Assembly: GCF_022790535.1 (NCBI RefSeq)
Contig: NZ_LOHG01000001.1
Coordinates: 158,913-222,912, forward strand
DNA: 64,000 nucleotides
Direction: 5' to 3'
Source of the DNA: Pseudomonas maioricensis
Lineage (GTDB): Bacteria > Pseudomonadota > Gammaproteobacteria > Pseudomonadales > Pseudomonadaceae
Shown here: positions 36,967 to 46,412 of the stretch, one piece after another
Numbering within the stretch: position 1 is the first letter of the stretch
Layout of the letters: each line of letters opens with the position of its first letter
Notes under the pieces: generated by a model
What the model saw: only the letters and a program-made list of their open reading frames with translations
The model's database searches: none
Told to the model about the DNA's origin: nothing
Position numbers and translations under genes: made by a program

Positions 36967-38419
36967 TTTCCCTGAGCGTAAACTTTATTCAGTGGTTCCT
37001 GAGCTTGAGTTGTTTGACCACAACGCACTAGGGAAGCTCGTGACTAGGGATGCGAGCAACCTGACATTCATCAATTGGCCAAACGGGTCGCCCTGTTTTA
37101 GCGCGAATCTATACATGCTTTCCCTTACGGTTCGCCCCAATAGGATGAAGCGTAAGGGATTATCCCGTGCGGGCAGAAAAGGTGGGACGATTGGCGAATA
37201 CGCGCAGAAAATCAGCCAGTTAGTGAGATTCTGTTATGCTTCAAATATTGATTTCATAGATCTATCAGATAACGATTTTACGCGCTTTATTCATCATTTA
37301 GGTACGGAAGTAGATCCCAAGAATCTTCGTGAGAAAAAGAAAGCCACACTCACAGTGGTAGATGTTGGGACTGTATGTTTAGACCTCCTCAAGTATATTG
37401 GAGGACTTTATGAGCAACCCAATTTTGTCGCGGTTGGAGGGCGAATAAAGATTACTGAAAACGTTACGGTTAAGAAAGATAAGCGTGGTCGTGATTATGC
37501 TGTGCACAGCGTGTGGCATCACGCGTTTCCACCTGGCGGTAGGAGGCATGAGCGGAATGCGATACCGGCTGTTCATATAGACCAGCTCAGGAAAGCTGTT
37601 GATGAAATGGGAGGCTCACGTTTCATCAAGATTCGGCGGCACGCATTTATCTCTACATTGGAAAACTCTGGGGCTAGGCTATCGGAGGTGGCGGGTCTTA
37701 AAGTCGTAGATGTCTTAGCGGCGTATAAAATGAAACATCCAATGCTAAGGTTCATCACGCTGAAGGGTGACGACAATGAGGAGAGGGAAGTACCCGTAAA
37801 TAAGATGTTTCTCAATGAGCTGGTATCATACATTGAGTTTCAAAGGGATAAAATTGTAAGAAATAAATTCTCCAGTCTTAAGGATCATGGTTTCGTCTTT
37901 GTGTCGTCATCAACCGGAACTCCGCTTTCAGAAACCTCGCTTGGTAACGAGATTGGTTCAGTGCGCAGGTTTGCTGGCATCGAGGAGCAGGCCTGCTCAC
38001 ACATGTTTCGTCACTCGTTTATAACGAATTTAGTCATGGAGTTCGTACAACGGGATAGATATAGGCGTGCCGGAGATTTTGAAGTCAGGTTGCTTTCTGA
38101 TGAGAGCTATCTTGATGAAGTTAAGATGTATACCGGTCAAAAATCAATTGCGACCATCATGGGCTATGTGCATGCAGCATTCAAGCAGATTGAGGGATAT
38201 AGCACTACAGTTAGCAATGTTTTCCTAATGCGAGCCATGGAGCAGTTCGACAAATATTCTCGTAACCTCAGGGCCCAGCTCGGCTCTACCCTTACAATTC
38301 AAGAGTATAACGTAGAGATGCAGAAACTTGAGGCTTTGAGAGATGATGATTTTGCACGTGAGCTTGCGAGAGAGAAAACGGTGAAGGGAATCGCTCCAAT
38401 TCTACCTGGTCACGAATGA
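36959..38419 (+). CDS. Tyrosine recombinase/integrase (GmtY-like, last of the module)
   Basis: This 486-residue integrase is the most canonical of the set. Catalytic residues are R240 in ENSGARLSEVAGL, K269 in ITLKGDD, H348 and R351 in HMFRHSF, and Y403 in TGQKSIATIMGYVHA. The usual histidine of the LGH motif is replaced by glutamine (GQ at 393-394). An N-terminal SAM-like DNA-binding part spans about residues 75-150 (YAQKISQLVRFCYASNIDF). The reading frame overlaps the preceding small gene. It probably carries out the strand exchange at the island ends. Confidence 0.85.
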   Translation: MNDFPERKLYSVVPELELFDHNALGKLVTRDASNLTFINWPNGSPCFSANLYMLSLTVRPNRMKRKGLSRAGRKGGTIGEYAQKISQLVRFCYASNIDFIDLSDNDFTRFIHHLGTEVDPKNLREKKKATLTVVDVGTVCLDLLKYIGGLYEQPNFVAVGGRIKITENVTVKKDKRGRDYAVHSVWHHAFPPGGRRHERNAIPAVHIDQLRKAVDEMGGSRFIKIRRHAFISTLENSGARLSEVAGLKVVDVLAAYKMKHPMLRFITLKGDDNEEREVPVNKMFLNELVSYIEFQRDKIVRNKFSSLKDHGFVFVSSSTGTPLSETSLGNEIGSVRRFAGIEEQACSHMFRHSFITNLVMEFVQRDRYRRAGDFEVRLLSDESYLDEVKMYTGQKSIATIMGYVHAAFKQIEGYSTTVSNVFLMRAMEQFDKYSRNLRAQLGSTLTIQEYNVEMQKLEALRDDDFARELAREKTVKGIAPILPGHE

Positions 38420-38523
38420 TTCGGTGAATCCTTAGACGGGTCTATCATTCACACAGCAGTGTTGAGATACCATCATTCATTACCAATGGATTCAGCCCCC
38501 AGGCTTTATGTCAGGAGAACGTT

Positions 38524-39066
38524 TTGCTGCTGCTTTCACGCCTCTGGAACCTTATCAGCCCTGACCGCCGCCCCGAGTGGGAGAAAGCGCGGGAACGCGA
38601 GTTCATCCTGGCGGCGAACTCCTTGAAGACCCTCTCTGTTACTGACCGGGGTGGCATGTCCATCGATCCAGAAGAGCTCCGTGAACAAATTGTCTCCGCA
38701 CGCGAGCAGTTGAAGCACCTTGTGCACGACCCAGGAACGCATAGCGGGCCTTGCCAAGAAGTTGCAGCGGTAGAGGTGGCCCAAGAGGCTGATCCGTCTG
38801 CTGAGGAGCTGCAGGACTGTATTGAGGTGGTGGCTTGGCGTCGGCTTTCTGGTGGCGCTGCTATGCGCTACGTTTGCCTTCAGTCCACACACACTGGTAG
38901 GTACGCTGTCGCGACAGCCAGCATGATCTCAGGAGCCTCGGAGAGCCTCCCTACGTGGATCGACGGCAACACCAGCGGGCAGGTTGCTTGCGCCTTGCAA
39001 GGTGGTGAGTTTCATTGGTGCGTGACTATTAACGAGGCGATGGACGCTTGGGATGCAGAGCTCTGA
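38524..39066 (+). CDS. Hypothetical island protein
   Basis: The 180-residue product starts at a TTG with AGGAG 6 bases upstream. The first half is charged and helical, with a central acidic region (VAQEADPSAEELQDC); the second half is more compact (VVAWRRLSGGAAMRYVCLQSTHTGRYAVATASM). No known domain is recognised. It is the first cargo gene after the recombinases, on the same strand. Confidence 0.55.
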   Translation: MLLLSRLWNLISPDRRPEWEKAREREFILAANSLKTLSVTDRGGMSIDPEELREQIVSAREQLKHLVHDPGTHSGPCQEVAAVEVAQEADPSAEELQDCIEVVAWRRLSGGAAMRYVCLQSTHTGRYAVATASMISGASESLPTWIDGNTSGQVACALQGGEFHWCVTINEAMDAWDAEL

Positions 39067-39079
39067 AGGTCGTGCAGGT

Positions 39080-39289
39080 TTACTGGCACCAAGGGCCCCA
39101 AGATGGAGGATTTTCCATGATATCGATGGATGTGCTGAGCTCGTCCTGCATGCGTTCAAAGACTCTGTCGAGCGCTGGATGTGCTTGGGACTCCCTTAGT
39201 GCTGTTATCAGTTGCAGCAGTTCCCGGCCCTGAGCCAAAGGCATTTGAACGTCGCAATATACGGTGTTGTCATCATCCGTTAATCCCAT
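39080..39289 (-). CDS. Small hypothetical protein
   Basis: A 69-residue protein beginning MGLTDDDNTVYCDVQMP, with GAGG 8 bases before the ATG at 39289. The frame is open further upstream, but that part runs through a dispersed GC-rich repeat and does not look like protein. It is acidic and helical, and convergent with the preceding gene. No family recognised. Confidence 0.5.
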   Translation of the reverse strand: MGLTDDDNTVYCDVQMPLAQGRELLQLITALRESQAHPALDRVFERMQDELSTSIDIMENPPSWGPWCQ

Positions 39290-39338
39290 CGAAAAATCCT
39301 CGTAGCATGGTCTCGGCTTCTGGCTTATCCGGCCTAGC

Positions 39339-39435
39339 GTTGGGGCGTGCCCCTTAGGGGATGGTCTGTCGTGAACCGAGTCTGCGTCTCGGCCCTTCGG
39401 GCTTCCATCCCTCACGCCTGCGCGCTCCGCTTGCC
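39339..39435. repeat. Dispersed GC-rich repeat, copy A
   Basis: It contains GCCCCTTAGGGGATGGTCTG, CTGTCGTGAACCGAG, GGCCCTTCGGGCTTCCATCC and GCCTGCGCGCTCCGCTTGCC. The same blocks occur in the same order at 61872-61998. It lies in a 362-base gap; the remaining 216 bases before the next gene show nothing recognisable. Confidence 0.8.
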
Positions 39436-39651
39436 ATGACTACTCAGCCGTCTGCTCACCTACTTTCGGTTTGACCGGTCACACTGAGCTACATCCAAAG
39501 CCCAAAGGACTCAGCTGACAATCAGTAACCATTTAGAATCAAAGCCCAACAGGAGAAGTTGTGCGCCTAAAGACTGCGTTGCTGGCTAGGTTTCCTTAGG
39601 GCATCAAGTCAATGCAAAATCGGACGACGGCCACGGCTATAGGAGTGTTTC

Positions 39652-40839
39652 ATGGAGCATGATGACGAGAATGAAGATCGTCAGGCCTTGGTCGATCAAG
39701 GCTCACTTGGCGCAGAACCATCAGAAACATATCAAGAGAGAGTGAAGAGCTTAGACAACGTTGTGCGGGAGTGCATGCACATCTCCCAAGACTATGCCGG
39801 GATCGAATCCCCCTCTGGTAAGCATTTCTATGCGTCAGTCCTATTCACGGCGCTTTGCACAAGAGCTGTTTCACTCCTGACCCTGGTGCCTCACACCCCT
39901 TGGGCATCAAAGCTGATTGAGCACTGGGACTACGCTTCGGTCGCTGGAATTACCAGAACGATTCTGGAGCTCCGATTAGCGTTCCACTACCTATGTGCTG
40001 AAGCGTGCAGCCAAGATGAATGGGATTGCCGCTGGAACATTTTCAATCTACATGACTGCACTTCTCGTCGCCGGATGTTCGAGGCGACAGAGGGTGGAGC
40101 TGAGCAGGTCGAGGGTTTCACAGCTCAAGCGGAAGAATTGCGTGATCGGCTTCGCGCCAATCCTTTCTTCCAGTCCCTGCCAGCTAAGAGTCAAAAGAAT
40201 CTCCTCCATGGGCAAACAGCATACTTAATGCCTCTTGAGGAGATCGCAGAGCGAGTGGGTGTCGACAAGCAAACATTCCGCTGGCTCTACGTTTTGCTGT
40301 CCAGCCATGTCCATGGCCTTCCAATGTCGTTCTACCGCATAGGTGAAGGTGCTGAGGAACGAGGTCGTGGCCTACCTAGCCCAACCGAAGAAAGCTACAC
40401 GTGCCTTTTCCTATCTTTTTCCATGAGCCTCTTGGTGGGCGCTCGAGATGAACTGCATGAGCTCTTCAGAGGCTTGCTCCCCGAGAAGCCTAGGGAGAGT
40501 GCCACCGCTCCCGTTGTCGACATTGAAGAATCAGCAGAGAAGCTTAAGGTAGGCGAAACCATTGTTCTCCCTGACCAGGGAGCAATACGAATAGAGGTCA
40601 CTCGTGAGTCCGAAACGGCTCTCTCTATCATCTTCGTTGACATCGACTCTGGAGAGAAGGTGCTTCGACGCCGAGAGTCTGAGGACGAAGGACAGAATCT
40701 GGAGTGGTTCGACCCATTTTTCTGGAGACTAACAATTAACGGCAAGCCCGCTACCAGTGCTGCGTTCGACAAACTGGAGAAATCACCTTTCGCCTTTCGC
40801 ATTGACTTCGAGGCACGAGAGATCCTATTCAAGAGCTGA
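39652..40839 (+). CDS. DUF5677-like helical protein of unknown function
   Basis: The 395-residue protein has a helical core with ITRTILELRLAFHYLCAEACSQDEWDCRWNIF at about 105-136, the kind of R-x-x-x-E and tryptophan pattern seen in the DUF5677 family, and LLSSHVHGLP at about 217-226. A C-terminal beta-rich section from about residue 295 (EKLKVGETIVLP onward) looks like a separate small domain. DUF5677 proteins are found in accessory and defence-rich regions, but no activity is established. It stands alone between the repeat and the chemoreceptor gene. Confidence 0.6.
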   Translation: MEHDDENEDRQALVDQGSLGAEPSETYQERVKSLDNVVRECMHISQDYAGIESPSGKHFYASVLFTALCTRAVSLLTLVPHTPWASKLIEHWDYASVAGITRTILELRLAFHYLCAEACSQDEWDCRWNIFNLHDCTSRRRMFEATEGGAEQVEGFTAQAEELRDRLRANPFFQSLPAKSQKNLLHGQTAYLMPLEEIAERVGVDKQTFRWLYVLLSSHVHGLPMSFYRIGEGAEERGRGLPSPTEESYTCLFLSFSMSLLVGARDELHELFRGLLPEKPRESATAPVVDIEESAEKLKVGETIVLPDQGAIRIEVTRESETALSIIFVDIDSGEKVLRRRESEDEGQNLEWFDPFFWRLTINGKPATSAAFDKLEKSPFAFRIDFEAREILFKS

Positions 40840-41221
40840 GCAAACGGTCACGCACAGCCCTGTCTAAGAACGCCCTGCAACTTGAGTTCGAACTGCTCGC
40901 ACCTCCACTACCGGCCCCTCACAAGGGCTACATACCTCCGCCCAAGGGATGGATGGCTTGGGCAGCTTGAGGTTACCGGTCTTCGAGATGATCCTCAGCT
41001 GTGCGTGCTTCAGGTGATAGTCTTCCCAGGCTATACGCAGGTTTGTGGTAACCGTCCGGGCAAGTCATCTAGCGTAGCTGGCTCTATTGTTTTACGAGAT
41101 TGCGCAACGATGAAGCTCAGCCCTCAATGTCGATCAGGGACTGCCGGGCATCATCACCCCAGTCAGACCCGATCAAAGCACTTTCTCGTGCTATCAACAA
41201 TTGAAACGCTTGAGATTCCTT
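40840..41221. other. 382-base gap without a supported gene
   Basis: No repeat, RNA or terminator is evident. A 120-codon plus-strand frame (40882-41244) has no ribosome site and runs into the convergent chemoreceptor gene, so it is rejected. Confidence 0.4.
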
Positions 41222-43258
41222 TCAAGCGTTGCTGGATAACTTAAACTTGCCGACTACGCTGCGAAGTTCATTAGCGAGCAATGAAAGCTCGTCAGCCGTT
41301 ACGGCGTTGTCCTCTACGCCTTCCATGACGATTAAGCTGCTGTTTCGAATGCCGATGACGTTGCGATTGATATCCTCTGAGACCGAATGTTGCTGCACCG
41401 CCGCACTTGCAATCTGAGTGTTCATGCCCACAATTCCGTCTACTGCTTCATTGATCTGGTTCAGGCTGCCAGACGCTTGGCTCGCTGCCTGAATGCATTC
41501 CCTAGCTCGGGTTTGCCCAGCTTTCATCTGTTGAACAGCGGCATCAGTAGCGCCTTGCAACTGTTGGATGATCCGTCGAATTTCTTCTGTGGAGTTTTGT
41601 GTGCGCGAGGCCAGAGTCCGCACTTCGTCAGCCACGACCGCGAAACCACGGCCTTGCTCGCCAGCTCGCGCCGCCTCGATGGCCGCGTTGAGGGCCAGCA
41701 GGTTAGTCTGATCCGCGATGGTACTGATGACCTCGATGACACCACCGATTTCTTTGCTGTGTGTCGCTAACGCTTCGACTTTGCTTGCACTGAGCTCCAC
41801 TTCGTTGGCCAACGCCTCAATAGCGGCACTTGTTTCAATCATAACTTTCAAGCCGTCGTTAGACGCACTGCTTGCAGATTCAGCGGCACGTGCTGCGCCC
41901 TCGGTATTCTGGGCCACGTCGGCAACGCTCGCGGTCATTTCGTTGATGGCAGTAGCAACCTGCTCGGTTTCAGCCTGTTGTGAGTTCATTGAGGCTTTGG
42001 CTTGGCCTATGGAGATCTCTAGTCGCTTTGCCGCATCTGAGACTGAATGCGAGCTACGCTCCACCTGGCTCAGTGAGCCAGAGAAGGCAGTTACCATGCG
42101 GTTAAGTCCCTCGCCTACATCACCGATTTCATCGTGGCTGTTGATTCGGACGCGCGCGCTCAGATCGCCTTGAGCAATACGTGCCGTCACAGCTAGGAGC
42201 TCATCAACCCCAATCCGCAGAGCCTTGTAGATGCCGACGAACGCATAGAGCAGCAGTATCGCAATGGCGATAAATAGCTCAGTGCCGAAAGTACGCTCAT
42301 TACTCAGTGTATTCAGACGCTCATCAATTCGAATTCGCAGCGATTCCTGCATCTGATCCTGAGCTTTGTAAAACTGAGCAACGACGGCGTTTCCACGCTC
42401 GCCCAAGGTGTTGGCATTCACGTTTGAGCGCTTGCTCGGATCAAGGTAGTCCACCAGGTCTTTACGCAGATTTTCCAGGTCGGTAATGGCTGTTGTTACA
42501 GACGGCTGAACTACACCAGATAATTTCGGCTCTTCTCGGCGAAGCAGGGAAAGGCTCTGCTGCAACTCTTGACGCATTAGCAGCTCCTGTTTCAACAAAG
42601 TCTGGGCAAAAATACGAGTGGTGTCGTCCAGAGGACGGTCAGCGCTAAAACCGCTGGCCAGACCGCGAATCTGTCCGACCAGATTTATTTGCCGAGGCAG
42701 ACGTATAGAGCTTAGATCGATGAGGTACAACGAACCTGCATCTTCGTCCAAAATCATGCCGGAAGTGGCCGTAATGTAGTAAACGAAATTCATTAGGTCG
42801 GTTAACTGGTCGTTCCACGCGGAAAAGATCACCAAAGGTGCTTCGCCTGCTTTGGCGCGTTCAACCAGCTGCACACTAGCGGTACGCAACGTCTGAACTC
42901 GGTCTGTCGTTGCCAGTTGGGTGCTAAATTTTGCGTCCTGCGCAGCAAGAGTCGCATAGGCATCGTTAAGCTTTTCAGCATTGCGTGCTGCATTGGCTAC
43001 TGCGTTGGTGTCACCGCTGAGCATGCCGTGTGTCAGCGCCCTCTGAATCATGGTTAGACGCAGGATAGGGGTGACGTCCAACAAGTATTGTTGACCCACC
43101 TGTTCATGCTTGATGCCCGTGATGCTCGTGTTCAGTGAAAGCATCGCCCGGGTGCCTAGCAGGAGCAGAGGAATCAGGACAATAAATCCCAAAATTGCGA
43201 ATTTCATGGGGAATCGAACACGGTTGGTAACGAACAGGGCAGGCGCTAATAAATTCAT
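41222..43258 (-). CDS. Methyl-accepting chemotaxis protein
   Basis: The 678-residue chemoreceptor has a first membrane segment at about 20-38 ([16 protein letters not shown]), a large helical periplasmic sensor of about 280 residues, a second membrane segment near 325-345, a HAMP domain ([25 protein letters not shown]) and a signalling domain with the hairpin tip [29 protein letters not shown]. The sensor is longer than a simple four-helix bundle and carries [16 protein letters not shown]; its ligand is unknown. GTG at 43273 is an alternative start. There is no CheB/CheR pentapeptide at the C terminus. It may steer the cell in relation to compounds handled by the island. Confidence 0.9.
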   Translation of the reverse strand: MNLLAPALFVTNRVRFPMKFAILGFIVLIPLLLLGTRAMLSLNTSITGIKHEQVGQQYLLDVTPILRLTMIQRALTHGMLSGDTNAVANAARNAEKLNDAYATLAAQDAKFSTQLATTDRVQTLRTASVQLVERAKAGEAPLVIFSAWNDQLTDLMNFVYYITATSGMILDEDAGSLYLIDLSSIRLPRQINLVGQIRGLASGFSADRPLDDTTRIFAQTLLKQELLMRQELQQSLSLLRREEPKLSGVVQPSVTTAITDLENLRKDLVDYLDPSKRSNVNANTLGERGNAVVAQFYKAQDQMQESLRIRIDERLNTLSNERTFGTELFIAIAILLLYAFVGIYKALRIGVDELLAVTARIAQGDLSARVRINSHDEIGDVGEGLNRMVTAFSGSLSQVERSSHSVSDAAKRLEISIGQAKASMNSQQAETEQVATAINEMTASVADVAQNTEGAARAAESASSASNDGLKVMIETSAAIEALANEVELSASKVEALATHSKEIGGVIEVISTIADQTNLLALNAAIEAARAGEQGRGFAVVADEVRTLASRTQNSTEEIRRIIQQLQGATDAAVQQMKAGQTRARECIQAASQASGSLNQINEAVDGIVGMNTQIASAAVQQHSVSEDINRNVIGIRNSSLIVMEGVEDNAVTADELSLLANELRSVVGKFKLSSNA

Positions 43259-43544
43259 CGGGTTCTCGATCACTCAAGGTCTGTGAGTGCTTTCTTAGGC
43301 GTTAAAAAGTGCCCATCTCTCATTTATGGTTATGAGGTAATGAAAGCATTCCAAGAGATCTTCCTCAAAAGCCGCTTACTCTCCTTTGTTACAGGATCGA
43401 ATTGCCGCGCTTCTCTTGGTACGAAAACTATCGGCTGAACCGGGCGAAGCTGTAGGGAGGAATGCATGGATAACCAGCATAAAGGCTAAGTAGACCGGTA
43501 ATGGCACCAGTTGGAGGTGCGTCCGGGCATCCCGTCTTGCGCAA

Positions 43545-45071
43545 CTAAACCGGTCGCCACCTATGCGGTAGTAGCTCCGCAATCTCACTTGCCCGCTGCG
43601 TCGGCAGGCGCGTGAGGACGTCCTTCAAATAAGCATACGGATCATGGCCGTTGAGTCGCGCCGATTGGATCAAACTCATGATCGCCGCTGCACGTTTACC
43701 GCTGCGTAACGATCCCGCGAACAGCCAGTTCGAACGCCCAAGAGCCCACGGCCGGATTTGATTCTCGCACCAGTTATTATCGATGGGCACGGCACCGTCA
43801 TCGAGATAGCGCGTCAGCGCTATCCAGCGTTTGAGACTGTAATCCAGCGCCTTGGCGATGGCCGAACCCTCAGGCACAAGCTGTCTTTGGGCGATCATCC
43901 AGGTATGAAGTGCGTCGGCGATTGGCGCTGCTTTTTCCTGCCGTATTCGCTGCCGATCACCCGGCTCCAGCTCTCGGACTTCTCGTTCAGCTTCGTACAA
44001 GGCCGCGATGTAGTTCAGCGCTTTTTCGGCGACCTGGCTCTTGTTGGTCACGTGCAAGTCGAAGAACTTCCGGCGGGCATGGGCCATGCAGCCGATCTCC
44101 GTAACGCCCAGTTCAAAGCCTGCCTTGTAGCCGGCAAAGTCATCGCAGACCAGCTTGCCGTTCCAACTGCCCAAGAAGGCTCGGGCATGTTCGCCAGCGC
44201 GGCTCGGGCTGAAGTCGTAAACGACCGCCGCCAGGTTGGAGAACTGACTGGTGGCATAGGCCCAGACGTAAGCGCGATGAGTTTTTTTCGCACCAGGCGT
44301 CAGCATTTGTACCGGCGTCTCGTCGGCGTGAACGACGTCGTGCGTCAGCACGGCTTCGCGCAGCGCATCAACCAGCGGCTGTAATTGCACGCCGCAGTTG
44401 CCCACCCACTGCGCCAAGGTCGAACGGGCGATGGGCAGCCCGGCGCGGCCGAAGATTTTCTCTTGGCGATACAGCGGCAGATGGTCGGCAAACTTGGCCA
44501 CCATGATGTGGGCCAGCAGGCCTGCGGTCGGGACGCCTTTGTCGATGACGTGCGCCGGTACCGGCGCCTGGATCAGTGTTTCGCACTGTTCGCAGGCCCA
44601 CTTTCCACGGATGTGGCGTTCGACTGTGAACACGCCGGGCGTGTAGTCGAGCTTTTCGCTGGCGTCTTCGCCGATGCGCTTGAGTGCGCAGCCGCACTGG
44701 CAGTGGCTGTTGTCCGGTTCGTGATGGATCAGTGTGCGAGGAAACTGCGGTGGCAGCGGTGCGCGCTTGGGTTGCTGGCGCACTTTGGCTTCGACAGGTG
44801 CCGGTTGCAGCGCCTCAAACTCGGCTTCGATAGCGGCGATATCCGTATCGATCAAGTCGTCGAGCAGGCTGGCTTGATCCGGGCTCAACTGCTCGCTGCG
44901 CTTGGCAAACTTGAAGCGTTTGAGCAGCGCGATCTCGTGGGCCAGCTTCTCGTTGACCGATTTGTGATGAGTGATTTGCTTGTCCATCGTCTCGACGCGC
45001 TGGATCAACTGCGCCGCCAAGGCACGCAGTTCTTCAGGGTTTAATTGATCGAGATTCGGATGCGAAGTCAT
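43545..45071 (-). CDS. tnpC: IS66 transposase TnpC (DDE)
   Basis: The 508-residue transposase starts at MTSHPNLDQLNPEELRAL (45071). It has the N-terminal leucine-rich helix, a zinc-binding part (CQCGCALKRIG and CEQCETL), then the DDE domain with VHADETPVQML, VCDDFAGYKAGF and NNWCENQIRPWALGRSNWLFAGS, the IS66 hallmark. The frame is intact, so the element may be active. It lies 83 bases after tnpB. Confidence 0.95.
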   Translation of the reverse strand: MTSHPNLDQLNPEELRALAAQLIQRVETMDKQITHHKSVNEKLAHEIALLKRFKFAKRSEQLSPDQASLLDDLIDTDIAAIEAEFEALQPAPVEAKVRQQPKRAPLPPQFPRTLIHHEPDNSHCQCGCALKRIGEDASEKLDYTPGVFTVERHIRGKWACEQCETLIQAPVPAHVIDKGVPTAGLLAHIMVAKFADHLPLYRQEKIFGRAGLPIARSTLAQWVGNCGVQLQPLVDALREAVLTHDVVHADETPVQMLTPGAKKTHRAYVWAYATSQFSNLAAVVYDFSPSRAGEHARAFLGSWNGKLVCDDFAGYKAGFELGVTEIGCMAHARRKFFDLHVTNKSQVAEKALNYIAALYEAEREVRELEPGDRQRIRQEKAAPIADALHTWMIAQRQLVPEGSAIAKALDYSLKRWIALTRYLDDGAVPIDNNWCENQIRPWALGRSNWLFAGSLRSGKRAAAIMSLIQSARLNGHDPYAYLKDVLTRLPTQRASEIAELLPHRWRPV

Positions 45072-45154
45072 GCCGCCGATTTTGCCAGAGAGGGCTAGTG
45101 GCGGCGATAGACTGATGGGCCAATTGCGCTGGCAAGCAGGCCATGGCAGGCGAA

Positions 45155-45490
45155 TTAGAGCACCGTGATGGCTGCTCCGGAACCGACGCGTTGCCAAGGC
45201 AAGCCGAGCACCAAGGCTTGAAGTTGCTCTGCATCCAACTCGACTTCAGAGCCGTGCCGCACGCCCGGCCAAAAAAAACGTCCTTGATTCAAGCGCCGGG
45301 CAGCAAGCCAAATCCCCAAGCCATCATGCACCAGCACTTTCATGCGATTGGCACGACGGTTGGCAAACAGATAAGCACAGTGCGGCTTCGCCGCACCGAA
45401 CACCGCCACGACCCGCGCCAGCGCAGTTTCAGTGCCTGCGCGCATGTCCATGGGCTCGGTGGCAAGCCAGATGGAGTCGATGCGGATCAT
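45155..45490 (-). CDS. tnpB: IS66 accessory protein TnpB
   Basis: A 111-residue protein starting MIRIDSIWLATEPMDMRAG, the standard TnpB opening, with VHDGLGIWLAARRLNQGRFFWP in the middle. It is required together with TnpA and TnpC for IS66 transposition; the mechanism is not known. It overlaps tnpA by four bases. Confidence 0.95.
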   Translation of the reverse strand: MIRIDSIWLATEPMDMRAGTETALARVVAVFGAAKPHCAYLFANRRANRMKVLVHDGLGIWLAARRLNQGRFFWPGVRHGSEVELDAEQLQALVLGLPWQRVGSGAAITVL

Positions 45491-45819
45491 CGCAGCAGGT
45501 CTCGCAGGAAAGCAGAACACGCCGCTGCATTTTCTGCCGGCCAACTCACCACGACTACGCCTTTTGAATGCGGCACTTCGATTCGGATCGTGGCAGGAAG
45601 GGCCTGATGCATCGGCACCGGCGGCGATGTCTTGACCGGGATGAAGGCGGTTTGAAGTGTCAGGTTTTTCTGTGCATGCACCCGAATCCATTTATGGACG
45701 AGGTTTGCATTGAGGTTGTGGGTCAAGGCGACATTGGCAATTGAAGTGTCAGGTTGGGCGCACTCAGCAATGACCTGGGCCTTGAAGGACTTGGAATAGG
45801 AACGGCGTTCTTGTGGCAT
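45487..45819 (-). CDS. tnpA: IS66 accessory protein TnpA
   Basis: A 110-residue protein starting MPQERRSYSKSFKAQVIAEC, with a helix-turn-helix (SIANVALTHNLNANLVHKWIR) of the IS3/IS66 orfA type, probably binding the element ends. The start at 45819 is chosen over an in-frame ATG 36 bases upstream, because SYSKSFKAQVI near the start is the usual N terminus. Confidence 0.93.
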   Translation of the reverse strand: MPQERRSYSKSFKAQVIAECAQPDTSIANVALTHNLNANLVHKWIRVHAQKNLTLQTAFIPVKTSPPVPMHQALPATIRIEVPHSKGVVVVSWPAENAAACSAFLRDLLR

Positions 45820-45972
45820 GGGCGTCCGCTTAAAAAGGCTAAAAATGGTGTCCACCTATATTTGGGTGGACACCATCGCCTCAAGCGACGGTGTCAGGAA
45901 GGTGTGTTGCCCGGACGGTTACGTACGAGAGACGATTTAGGGAGAAGCAACTCAAGGCTTTTCCTCCAACCT

Positions 45973-46221
45973 TCAGCGGCGCAGGAGACGGTCTAGTACC
46001 AGCAGGGCTACTGCACCAATTGCAAGTGCAGCAACCGGCTTCTCTTTGACGAACGTAGACACACTGTCCAGTGCATCGCCATAGGTTTGAGTCATCCGGC
46101 CAGCAGCTTGGCGTCCCGCACCTTCGGCTTCAATCTTCGAATCACCCAGTAGTTTTCCCACTGCGCTTTGAGGTTTGCCGGCAACCTTCTCTACAACGCC
46201 CTCAACCTGTTCGCTTTTCAT
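45973..46221 (-). CDS. CsbD-like stress protein with membrane tail
   Basis: The 82-residue protein starts MKSEQVEGVVEKVAGKPQSAVGKLLGD, close to the CsbD general-stress family, and ends with a hydrophobic segment and arginines (PVAALAIGAVALLVLDRLLRR) like the DUF883/ElaB ribosome-associated membrane proteins. The start at 46221 matches CsbD; a longer frame to 46281 adds residues without similarity. It probably binds at the inner membrane. It lies just outside the IS66 right end. Confidence 0.75.
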   Translation of the reverse strand: MKSEQVEGVVEKVAGKPQSAVGKLLGDSKIEAEGAGRQAAGRMTQTYGDALDSVSTFVKEKPVAALAIGAVALLVLDRLLRR

Positions 46222-46412
46222 GATTTCAATACCTTCGTGAGTGAGCAGCTCAGATTCAGCTGAGCTAGCGGCCATGTGCACAGCTTTAGGGGGATGAGCT
46301 TCAGAATAAGTTCAAAGTTGGTAAGGCTCAGGAACGAACCCATCTAGTAGATAGGACATTTGCGACTCTGCTATCTTGACCGTCGACCGCTACTTGCATG
46401 AGGGTGCATGGG

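Larger units (their letters stand above)
43515..45922 (-). mobile_element. IS66-family insertion sequence
   Basis: A complete tnpA-tnpB-tnpC set spans about 2.4 kb, the usual IS66 size. Terminal inverted repeats are visible as CGTCCGGGCA at 43520-43529 and TGCCCGGACG at 45908-45917; the right end reads GTAACCGTCCGGGCA inward, close to the IS66 GTAA start. The left end is less well conserved and no 8-bp target duplication can be seen, so the exact left border is uncertain. The 240 bases between this end and the chemoreceptor hold nothing clear. Confidence 0.85.

Noticed and set aside
31939..38419. Recombinase-in-trio (RIT) element
   Set aside because: RIT recombinases are about 300-450 residues each and lie without a small fourth protein; sizes and order here do not fit.
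40882..41244. 120-codon plus-strand frame after the DUF5677-like gene
   Set aside because: No ribosome binding site and runs into the convergent chemoreceptor gene; sequence has no protein-like pattern.
43376..43588. 70-codon frame overlapping the left end of IS66
   Set aside because: It spans the element border and the end of tnpC, so it cannot be a conserved gene.
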